Origin: Sipunculus nudus
Taxonomy: Eukaryota > Annelida > Sipuncula > Golfingiida > Sipunculidae
Direction: 5' to 3'
DNA length: 64,000 bases
Assembly: GCA_026874595.1 (NCBI GenBank)
Contig: CM049313.1
Coordinates: forward strand, 34,869,159-34,933,158
Positions 48,428 to 58,267 of this stretch are shown piece by piece (the first letter of the stretch is position 1; every line of letters starts with the position of its first letter). The notes beneath the pieces were generated by a model that had not been told where the DNA came from, made no database searches, and saw only the letters and a program-made list of their open reading frames with translations. The position numbers and the translations under genes were made by a program.

Positions 48428-48580
48428 TTGTGCCTCTTACTGGACACAGAGAACAAATGCCATTTGTTCCCCATCCAACACCAACATCACAACAACAGTC
48501 CTTGATTGACAGCCTGTGTTCAGTTGGATCACTGCAACTGTTGTTCACAAAGCTCTTGTAGCAGATGCTCTGCTTCTGTT
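48428..48580 (-). CDS. Fibrillin exon: TB domain 1 (8-Cys), first seven cysteines
   Basis: A 153-base exon encodes 51 residues of a TB (8-Cys, TGF-beta-binding-protein-like) domain. Cysteines appear as SICYK, NNSC, the diagnostic CCC triplet in KDCCCDVGVGWG, NGIC and SLCPVRGT. The eighth cysteine is not here; it is supplied by the next exon (KSYTQLC). The acceptor follows a pyrimidine-rich tract (ttttatctttcag) and the donor is ACAA|GTAAGTG. Reading past the donor would give a spurious TSKC that mimics the missing cysteine, so the splice choice matters. Spacing across the junction equals that of human TB1 as I recall it. Confidence 0.94.
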
Positions 48581-48599
48581 CTGAAAGATAAAATTTAAA

Positions 48600-49350
48600 T
48601 ACAATTACTCTGCCCCAAGCAGATAATAATTTTATGCTCGCCACACCATCAGTGTTTTGTGTGTTGGGCGCCAATAAAAGGAAATTATACTGGGGGGGGG
48701 GGACAGTACTAGTATATATACAAATATTTAAAGCCCAAGACCTGCCTGGTTGAAAAGGTAATAATAACCAAAATCAGAGTTAAAAACTGTCCCGACAAAT
48801 AGTGAGAATACTTGGAGGGCGGACATCGTTATTAGTACGGCGGCGCTGGGTGATAATTAAGGTAACCCTGTATTCTGGGAAATCTGATACTCTTAACGTA
48901 TGGAAACCCATAGCCGGCAGCGTGAGGACCTTGCTAAATAAGCAGATTCATTTGAAACAAGTAGTTTAATTTTACCTGCAGTATAACCAGTTCATGAAGA
49001 AGCGGAATTAACTAGGAGAGGGCGAATATCCAATATGGAGGCACTGCTTACAAGAGGGCTGAAGTTCAAGGTCGCTAGATTTTGAATAATGATTACAGAG
49101 GACCTCACTTTGACAAGAAGGGTCACGATTAGTAAATATATGTTACATACATCCCCATCCGTATTCTAACTGGACTAAAAACTCCATTAAATATTATATT
49201 AATAAAGATTTGGGGCGACCATAATGCACTGCAAACCAGAAGTAAGTACGGGCCAATAGCAGTCAAGGTCATTGTTTGAGAAGACATGCCCGCGCTGGGA
49301 CAAGATCACTCGTCAACCAGGACTCGGCCACCATCCACCACTAGTACCAG
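48600..49350. other. Intron, unrecognised, higher GC
   Basis: Upstream of the TB1 exon. A G9 run lies near 48,692. No EGF or TB coding signal and no repeat shared elsewhere in the window until the direct repeat at 49,355. Confidence 0.4.
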
Positions 49351-49354
49351 GAGA

Positions 49355-49430
49355 AACGACGACCAGTGAATTCATCTGTCAGGAAAAACGACAACCAGCA
49401 ACATACTATATGGAAGAAAAACCCACCACC
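49355..49430. repeat. Direct repeat, left copy
   Basis: 'gacgaccagtgaattcatct' then 'gtcaggaaaaacgacaacca' and 'gcaacatactatatggaa'. It is repeated with few changes at 51,394-51,468. The pair brackets the minisatellite and the family C fragment. Confidence 0.88.
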
Positions 49431-49499
49431 AGCTAGTATTGATCAGGTTTTTCTCAAGCGTTTAGCATGGCTATAATTCATTAATCACTCCTACTTTTC

Positions 49500-51138
49500 A
49501 CAAGTATTAAACATACCTAAATATACACCCTGCTTTTCTCAAGTGTTAAGCACACCAAAAAACTGACAGTGCTTTTCTCAAGTGTTAAGCATACCAAAAA
49601 ACTGACCGTGCTTTTCTCAAATGTTAGCATGACAAAAACAAATCATGGTTTTCTCAAGTGTTAAGCATTACATAAAAGTGCCTGTGCTATTCTAAAGTTT
49701 TAAGCATATAAAAAATCTGACCGTGCTTTCTCACGTGTTAAGCATATAAAAAATCTTACCGTGCTTTTCTCAAGTGTTAAGCACAACAAAAATCTGACTG
49801 TGCTTTTCTCAAGTGTTAAGCACAACAAAAACTGACCATGCTTTTCTCAAGTGTTAAGCACAACAAAAACTGACCGTGCTTTTCTCAAATGTTAGCATGA
49901 CAAAAACTAATCATGGTTTTCTCAAGTGTTAAGCATAACATAAATGTTACAGTGCTTTTCTCAAGTGTTAAGCATAACAAAAAAGTGACAGTGCTTTTCT
50001 CAAGTGTTAAGCATATCAAAGTGACAGTGCTTTTCTCAAGTGTTAAGTATAACATAAAAGTGACCGTGCTTTTCTCAAGTGTTAAGCATATAAAAAAAAA
50101 AAAAAAAACCTGACCGTGCTTTTCTCAAGTGTTAAGCACACCAAAAATCTGACAGTGCTTTTCTCAAGTGTTAAGCATACCAAAAAACTGACAGTGCTTT
50201 TCTCAAGTGTTAAGCACACCTAAAAACTGACCGTGCTTTTCTCAAGTGTTAAGCACACCAAAATACTGACAGTGCTTTTCTCAAGTGTTAAGCATACCAA
50301 AAAACTGACAGTGCTTTTCTCAAGTGTTAAGCACACCTAAAAACTGACCGTGCTTTTCTCAAGTGTTAAGCACACCAAAATACTGACTGTGCTTAACATA
50401 CTAAAAAACTGACCATGCTTTTCTCAAGTGTCAAGCATACCAAAAAACTGACCGTGCTTTTCTCAAGTGTTAAGCATACCAAAAAACTGACCATGTTTTC
50501 TCAAGTGTTAAGCATACCTAATAACTGACAGTGCTTTTCTCAAGTGTTAAGCATAACATAAAAGTGACAGTGCTTTTCTCAAGTGTTAAGCACAACAAAA
50601 ATCTGACCGTGCTTTTCTCAAGTGTTAAGCACACCTAAAAACTAACCGTGCTTTTCTCAAGTGTTAAGCACACCTAAAAACTAACCGTGCTTTTCTCAAG
50701 TGTTAAGCACACCTAAAAACTAACCGTGCTTTTCTCAAGTGTTAAGCACACCTTAGAACTTACCGTGCTTTTCTCTGGTGTTCAGCACACCTAAAGACTG
50801 ACCTTGCTTTTCTCAAGTGTTCAGCACACCTAAAGACTGACCGTGCTTTTCTCAAGTGCTAAGCACACCAAAAAACTGACAGTGCTTTTCTCAAGTGTTA
50901 AGCACACCAAAAAACTGACCGTGCTTTTCTCAAGTGTTAAGCATACCAGAAACTGACCGTGCTTTTCTCAATGTTAAGCATACCAGAAAACCGACCGTGC
51001 TTTTCTCAAGTGTTAAGCACACCAAAAAAACTGACTGTGCTTTTCTCAAGTGTTAAGCATAACATAAAACTGACCGTGCTTTTCTCAAGTGTTAAGCATA
51101 ACATAAAACTGACCGTGCTTTTCTCAAGTGTTAAGCAT
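49500..51138. repeat. Minisatellite, 39-bp unit, about 40 copies
   Basis: The unit is 'gtgcttttctcaagtgttaa' followed by 'gcacaccaaaaaactgacc'. Most units are 37-40 bases. The first half is nearly invariant and the second varies (acaccaaaaaact, ataacataaaagt, atacc). An A16 run sits in one unit (50,090-50,107) and a poly-A ends the array. The repeated VLFSSVKHNIK frames are by-products of the 39-base (13-codon) period. Confidence 0.96.
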
Positions 51139-51147
51139 AAAAAAAAA

Positions 51148-51390
51148 AAACAAGGCCTACAGGCCTAATGCGAACCTGTGCATAAGGATATACACCAGGT
51201 ATAACGCTTCAATGCTGAACCACTACTTTTCATATATATGAACAATGCAAGTACTAAACATTTTGAAAAAGAAACAATACACAAACATCACTGCTGAAAT
51301 TCTGGCATGGGTGCACACAACACAAAAATTATTGTAGGTGGCACCACCAGTCTTGTATACGACAAAGCTATTTGACATGTATAAATATGA
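51148..51390. repeat. Family C left end, uninterrupted copy
   Basis: Begins ACAAGGCCTACAGGCCTAAT and continues 'gcgaacctgtgca'. At 51,310-51,330 it passes without a break through the point where B1 sits in the copy at 8,412. It ends at the direct repeat at about 51,390. Confidence 0.75.
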
Positions 51391-51393
51391 AAA

Positions 51394-51468
51394 CAACGAC
51401 CAGTGAATTCATCTGTCAGGAAAAACGACAACCAGCAACGTACTATCTGGAATAAAAACCCACCACCA
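51394..51468. repeat. Direct repeat, right copy
   Basis: The counterpart of 49,355-49,430, with 'aacgtactatctggaataaa' replacing 'aacatactatatggaagaaa'. Confidence 0.88.
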
Positions 51469-52433
51469 CCCCCATTGCCACCGACTCAAGCACTCTGTGT
51501 TCTACTTGTTAATGTTAAAATTTTAAAGTTTATTGTTTCTAAACAGCATATTTGTCGAGGTGTAAACTGTTTACTTTTACTACTACTACTTTTACTTTTA
51601 ATATGACCTATACGATATATATGGCGTGTTGTACCCCACCTTCCCATCAGTGGGAAAGAAGGGATAATTGCTGAATATGTTGAATATGGAAATTTTAATG
51701 TTATTTTTAATAAACCTCGGCCAGTTTTTCCCATAATTCCATGTCTTGTGAGCTTCTTTCAGCACTTCCGAGAACAGAGCAAGTGACTGGATGGGTATGA
51801 ATGATATAATCAAGTTTTGATTAGTTATGGGATAACTGTGAGCCGGTTCGGGTGTGTGCATGTTGGTGTGACAGAGCATAAATGATATTTAGAGTGAAGG
51901 GCACAATACTTAAGATGATTATCACATGGTCTCTAAAATGTATTATACTATATTTCCTTGATCAGATGCCTGGATATTTCAATTTTTTTTTTTAGACTCT
52001 GCTTTGTCTAAAAACAGCAAGCTTCCATTTAAGGCCAGCCTTATTTAACAATAGTCTCTGGCTCAACAGTATGCAGAAAGAAATGACCCACAATAATCGG
52101 ATTGAAATGGTGCCCGACACTTCATGGGGTTCATTTGAAAACATCATCAGTAAATGGATTTGGATAATGAAATAAAATAAGATGCCATTGAGATATGGGT
52201 ACACCTTATGCATTTGGAAACATTGTCTCCATCAAAATAGGGTGGCTGTTCAGTTCATTGTGCACAGTGTACAGCTTGTAACATTTCCATCGGAATAACA
52301 GAGGTAGGATGGGGTGGGTGAAACATGAAAGGTAGATTTCTTATTCATTTTAATGTCACTTTCCTCCTCCATTTCAACTGATTCAGCTTGACATAGAAAT
52401 CTACACAGCATATTCCATCTTTTTAAACCAGTA

Positions 52434-53698
52434 CCGTTTCCCCCGTGGATAATCTGCACTTTTTCACCATGAAATAGAAATAAAAAACATTGGTGCGTAT
52501 TATACATGGAAGCATAATTCCAAACTATTTTCCCATCACATTGGACATCGTTTGGTGGGCCGAGGGTGAGTGATAATAAAGGATTTTATGCAAATGAAGT
52601 GTATACACACTGAATTTCATCAAATTAGGCAAAAGAAAACATAAAAATAGGTTTTATTTACTGTCATAATTTCAAATACTTAAAATATACCATTAATGTA
52701 GCTTACAGCCGAAGAACATTGATTTGTGAACTGAAATATGCATGACGATGCATGGTCTGGCTGACCTCATATAATGTCATTGTCAGTTGGTAGATGGTGC
52801 CGTAGGCACCAACACTTGGGTTGTTATGCGGGTCATTGATTCTCTTAGGAAATTATCTGTGACACACTTTATTACTTTCTAAACAACTTGAGCCAAGGGA
52901 GGTTGCCTAGTGGTTTTCTTTGTTAATTAGTTACCCTATTGTGTACATTGTCATGGTCAGATTTATCAGTTGTACTTCGGGGCACCTCCACTTATGCGGA
53001 TTAGCAGGTCGTGTGAGTCTATCACGTGGTCAGGTGAAATCTAGGGTCGGCCCCAGGTGCCGTTGAAACCACCAGCCAGGTTTCGGTAGTCGGTACATGC
53101 TCACAACAATAGAACAAACAGTGAGCCCATACAGGTGACCGCGACTTCACCCATGGGCAATCAACCTGGTCAGCGCTTGATTAGCACGAGTGCCGGTATT
53201 AGGCAGGTCAATTTAATAGTAATAGAACAATTTGGTCAGAAAAAAAACTCATAATCTGTAATAGCCAGGTTGTCGTATTTCACAGCATTTATATATTGAT
53301 AATATAAAGGAGTTTGGAAAGGGACTGATATAATATAAAGTGGGCGTAATTTGCATGCATTTTACAGGTAGTTGTCCAGTAAATTATATCTTACTTAAAA
53401 CAGGTACGTGTCAGTATTGCACACTTGACAGCACCTTTTTTTACACTCGACAGCTAAAGGAGAATAACCTTTTTGCTATTTTAAGTGTAACTATCTTCTT
53501 CTAAGAGACTTGTCGGTCTGACTGGCAAAGTTTACCCCCACGGAGCCAGTGAACATTCGATGACTACGGCAAATACAAATTGTAGCATTCAAGATTTTGG
53601 CCAGAAGCAGGCTGCGTATTATTCACAGGGTTATACGTGTTTTTCCTCAGAAACTGTTACTCTAAATAGGGGTGCGGATTATCTACGGGGGGAAACGG
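52434..53698. mobile_element. TIR DNA transposon remnant, TA-flanked, non-coding
   Basis: The left terminus CCGTTTCCCCCGTGGATAAT then CTGCAC and the right terminus (reverse complement) CCGTTTCCCCCCGTAGATAA then TCCGCAC form inverted repeats of about 26 bases, with one indel and two mismatches. Both are flanked by TA, the duplication made by Tc1/mariner-pogo transposases. Further inside, 'gcgtattatacatgg' and 'ctgcgtattattcacaggg' form a second related pair. The 1,265-base interior shows no transposase, so it is non-autonomous or decayed. Confidence 0.75.
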
Positions 53699-54672
53699 TA
53701 TGCAACTTTCACTGGTGGCAATATTCCACCTAAACGTGTTGGTTATTGACAAGTAGGATCTAAATTTTATGTCAGTTTAAGAGTGTCACAGAATGTGGTT
53801 AAGGTTGTGTTAGGGGTGGAGTAAAGAGTGCTTCAAAAATGAAAGCAAGGAGTGAGATGGCGAGTGTTAGTGCTTGTCTTATTGTGTCCCTACTGTTGAC
53901 AATGTATTTGTGCTGCGTTTACTGGGAATGGTAATCTGCTTTAATTATAACAAACCAATCAGGAATCCTTGGTGCCCATTTTAGGGAAAATAAATAAAAT
54001 AAGACATAAGATAAATAGATGAATTAAAATAAAGCTATGAGGTTGAAACATTCTATTATCACAAAAAAATATTCATGCAATAGTCTCAGTTCAATTCGAC
54101 CTGGAAATGCACATATTATAGTAACAGACAACATGCCAGGCAGAGACATCTGGCAGCAAACAAGGAAACAACTCTTGTACCCAGTTATGAGCAAGACCAG
54201 CATAAATTTAACCAGGCATTTAATTCATTAAGAAGATGTCAGGTGTCTCTTTATGGCGGGGCATCTGATATGGGATATAAAGTAATACCAAGAAAATTCA
54301 TGTGTATAACCATCTGTACATGAAAATATGGTCACTGGTAAATAAAGGTTACACATGAACCACATAGTTTCATGAAGATGACCAGTTATTGAAGATGACC
54401 AGTTATTTATAATCTAATCTGTTATTAGTCCTAAGGTGTGCAAGGAAATAAGTTACATATTCCGTTAATACTGACACAATACTGACCTAAATTTGCTTAA
54501 ACATCTGTGTGGAGAGCACAAGTTCTCATTGCACACTAATCATAGTTGTAAAAATTAATTTCTTAAATTTTTTAGAATATTCTCATAATATTTTCCTCAT
54601 GAAAAATATGATACACAAAACGTATATATCAGGTATAATATTCTTAGATTCCAAGTATTTTATGTTCTTTAA

Positions 54673-55286
54673 ACAAGGGACCCATGGGTCACGGGGCTCA
54701 GCTGTTATATATGATAAAAAAATATGATTTTGAAATGAGGCACATGCTGGTTTTGTGTGGAAATAAATATAAGCTGTATTATGAGTAGTTGGTGTTTAGC
54801 TTATGTATGATTTTGATAGTTTCTTTGGAGACAGGGAAGAGATTGATATCATTTATTTTATTAACAAATGGAGTGCTATTGTCATACAGATTTTGACTTG
54901 GCCATATAACTGATAAGCAGCACATATAAGATAAGAGTTTAACTGTTTATTAAAATTTAATAACAAATATTGTGCCAAACATAATTTTTTATTAAAAATA
55001 ATAAGAGAATCATATGATTTATTTAAATAAATTATAACTGAAATGATTATTAAAATAATATTATTAAATATATTCATGAATGCATTCATGAATACATTTT
55101 GAAAGTATTTGCATGGAATTCAAATACTTTCATTTTTACCTGAATTCCCATTCTTATGCAAGAAATTTTATAATGGAGTACATATTCATATTCGTATTCA
55201 AATACATTTGCAAAGTATTCGCACCATGCCTGGTATTTTTTTATCAGTTTTAGCCAAACAATGATGTTGAGAATCCAGAATATAAA
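54673..55286. mobile_element. Family A element, left part only (A8)
   Basis: ACAAGGGACCCATGGGTCAC then GGGGCTCAGCTGTTATATAT, followed by about 600 bases collinear with 12,855-13,470. It stops at 'gaatccagaatata', where another family A left end begins. Confidence 0.75.
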
Positions 55287-55287
55287 T

Positions 55288-57173
55288 GAAGGACCCATGG
55301 GTCACGGTGCCCAGCTTAAGTTTGAAATTTTTGCAAATGCAAAATATGAAAAATATTCTATTGTAATGTTTTTCATTTATATAAGCATATGAGAAGCTAA
55401 GAGGAAAGGGGCCCTCCTACTTGGTTATAGTAAAGTTCTAAATATATGATTGCAAACTAATACTCTGACAAGACTGTCATGAAGAAAAACAGTAAAAGTT
55501 TTGAGATACTGTGATGCATATGAAAAATTTATAGATGGACAGGCAAGTGGACAGAATGGACAAATACCTTTATTTCACTTTCAAGGGAATAATGCATTTA
55601 AGTTTATATATAAGCCTATTTTTTTAGCATATCCACTTTTTCCATTAATAGTTTTTATCTGATTCATTTTTTTTATTTACAAGTGTTATAAATTTGTAAT
55701 AAAAAACTGAAAATATAAGTTAAAATATTAGAATTCTAAGTTGCAATCATTATATATCCAGATTGTAGTTCATATTGGGTCATATTATGCATACACATAT
55801 ATTTTATTATTTTAAAATAAAATGTTTAAACTGAATTTAAAAGAAAATAATGCAACAACATGGCATTTACAAGATTATTCCTTGAATCCCTATTAAAAAG
55901 TTTTGCAAATTGGAGTTTTCAGTACATGCTTAATTTTATTCACCGAAATAAAATAAAAGATTCAGTAAATTTGATAAAATAAAAACATCTTTTCAAATAA
56001 GTATACACACTGTTGGTTGTATGAGGGACAAACAATATCATTATGCTAATTACAATCTCAGCTATAATTAATTACTGGAATTAATAGTCAATTTTACACC
56101 TGGTGAAATTTTACTCTTCTGAAGTAAAGCATTACTTATCTGATGAACATCCACACTTTCATATAGCAATACACCACTTTGTGGACACAATTAAATGTGC
56201 ACTTTAATCATTGTAACCCTGGTGGTACAATACATAATCTAAAATGTAGCATAGCTAAGAATAAATAAAATAAAGAAAATTATAACATTCATCTAGTTTA
56301 TGCACCAGCTGGGGGGGGGGGGGAGTGCAGGGCAGAGGGGAAGCCTGCTAGTAGTGGCCAGCTTAGCCAAGGCAAGCTGCCTGGGGTGGGTTACATAATG
56401 CAAGTGAAGGCTGTATTACCAGGTGGGCCAGATGTAAACAACACTTGACATGGTGTATGAAAACTTTAATAAACGCTACTCTTTTCAAACAATTCCTTTG
56501 AAATTTCAGATTTTAAAAGATTAAATCCTTATGTATATATGCTGTGAAAATTAAATCAACAGTGCTTACAGGGAAAAAACGTGCCATTGCCAAAGTTGGA
56601 CAAAATTTAAGGTACTGATTTTTTATTTATGCTAATAACTTGAAAAATTTGCAAAATTCAGATCTAATTTCAGATTGAATCTTGATTAAATAAAGTTATA
56701 TTCCTGAAAAAAAGTCTCAAGCTTCAGTAATTCTCATGTTAAGTGAGCAAATATCTTTCCTGATTTTTAAAAAATTGCATTATATTTGGGCCCATAACTT
56801 CAAAATAATACCCAATACTGACCTAATTTTTGGTATGTGCACAGAAAATGTATGGAAAAATATGAATACTAAATATGATCAAAAACAGATGTGGTTTTGA
56901 TATTAGGCAGCCCTGAAGTGTAACAATGGCTTTTTTATGGAAAACAGAGGTTTCTCCTTAATATCTCGAAGGAACGAAGTCCTAATGATCCAATTTTCGG
57001 TATGGTAGGAGATTTTGGGGACATCTAATGGTATGCAGAATTATGGATTCGTAGGTCCAACCGTTTTAAAACGTGCCCTGTAAACGGACAGACAGCCGGA
57101 CAGAAGGTCGGAAGGACGACGGACAAACGACCACGACTATAGCTCAGATGACTTATAGTCAGCTGAGCTAAAA
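55288..57173. mobile_element. Family A element (A9)
   Basis: The left end is GAAGGACCCATGGGTCACGG then TGCCCAGCTTAAG. The right end is GACGACGGACAAACG, then TATAGCTCAGATGACTTATA and GTCAGCTGAGCTAAA. It is collinear with A7 except for B3, and at 56,055-56,085 it carries the uninterrupted site 'cagctataattaattactgg'. A G12-13 run is at about 56,311. Confidence 0.75.
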
Positions 57174-58141
57174 ACCATAAAACTTTCTCTAATAAAATTC
57201 TCTTTGACAACATACATAAGCTTCTGTTTTTGCAGTGCCAATGGTTAAATGCTTTCAGATGCTTTTTAATGGTTTAATTTTGTTGTGATCAACCAATAAA
57301 ATGTTGTTCAGCTAGTTTCTAACCAATGATGTTTCATCTTAAATGCTTTAAATTATATTACACAAAGAGACTACCAGTACTATTAAATTTCAGATGCTGC
57401 TTTCCATCAGATGATCCAACATATCCAATGTGTAGATATCAGGCACCTGATAAAAACTATATAATACTTTTGTATTATCACAATGTATCAATGCAAATAT
57501 GTACTATCACAGCCCAATATTTCAGTCCATATGACCATTACAATCAAGTTAAATGAAAAATCCCAGGCAAAAATTATGGAATTAATGTTGCAAGTGCAGG
57601 AATAAAAGATACACCTGGGATACATAACTTTGATACATAAGATTAGAATACTCAAACCTTAAATATGGCTCATTCAACATATATTAACTGTTTTAAGCAA
57701 TTCCTGCACCAATTCCTAGCCAAAGTCTTTACTTCAAAGGTGCATTTTCTCAACCAAGGAGAAAATGGGGTAATAGCCATGGGCAGTAGGCAAATGTAGG
57801 ACACATAACCTTCTAAAGTCAATTGTGGCTGCTTGGGTTTTATGGGCCCCTGGGGGCCAAGAAATCAACAAGAATTCATAGGCCAAAAAGACCAGAGAAG
57901 CAAATTGTAAAGTCAGATGAAACTAACATCATCTATGATATCAGACTTTAATCAAACACCTTTTAGCACCATAGAAATTTGTAAACACTATATGAGTGCT
58001 ACAGAAATTAATGAATGTAATGAAAGTAACTTAGAACAATGGTATGAAACTTTTAGGGCTCAGATATGTTTAATGAAGAAATTAAAGATGCTACATTTAA
58101 GGACTTTAATTGCTACTTATAAAACCTGTATTTCAACTTAC
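57174..58141. other. Intron 3' of the cbEGF2 exon, nothing recognised
   Basis: AT-rich, with no repeat shared within the window and no coding signal. Confidence 0.45.
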
Positions 58142-58267
58142 TAATGCATGCCTTCTTGTCATCAGTGAGCTGGTAGCCTGGATCACAATTGCAGAAATAC
58201 CCGCTGTCTGTATTGACGCACCTCCCATTCTCACAAAGGTCTGGGTTGGTTGAACACTCATTAATAT
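58142..58267 (-). CDS. Fibrillin exon: cbEGF (position of cbEGF2)
   Basis: A 126-base exon encodes a 42-residue calcium-binding EGF domain. It opens with DINEC, has six cysteines, and carries the Asn-hydroxylation and calcium pattern CVNTDSGYFCNC, followed by DPGYQL. The acceptor is tttgtcag and the donor is A|GTAAGT. The last base is A rather than the usual G, so the codon shared with the next exon is AAA (Lys). It sits directly before a TB exon, as the second cbEGF does in fibrillin-1. It is the most upstream exon I can find. The intron on its 5' side is longer than 5.7 kb. Confidence 0.95.

Larger units (their letters stand above)
1512..58267 (-). other. Fibrillin gene, internal part (16 exons)
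   Basis: Fibrillins are secreted, cysteine-rich proteins that polymerise into extracellular microfibrils and bind latent TGF-beta complexes. The 16 exons below join in phase 1 into about 650 codons without a stop. Domain order is cbEGF-TB-EGF-cbEGF x5-TB-cbEGF x3-hybrid-cbEGF-TB. A hybrid domain lying between cbEGFs and followed by cbEGF and TB separates fibrillin from LTBPs, which share TB and EGF modules. Compared from memory with human fibrillin-1, this corresponds to cbEGF2 through TB3. Introns run from 0.36 kb to 11 kb and are mostly transposon sequence. Both ends of the gene lie outside the window, so no promoter, signal peptide, furin site or RGD-bearing TB can be assessed. Fibrillin-1, -2 and -3 arose within vertebrates, so no numbered symbol is given. 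Confidence 0.93.

Noticed and set aside
49913-51168. Repeated VLFSSVKH frames suggesting a repeat protein
   Set aside because: A 39-base period keeps frame by chance in short runs, which stops and length variants break. It is a minisatellite.
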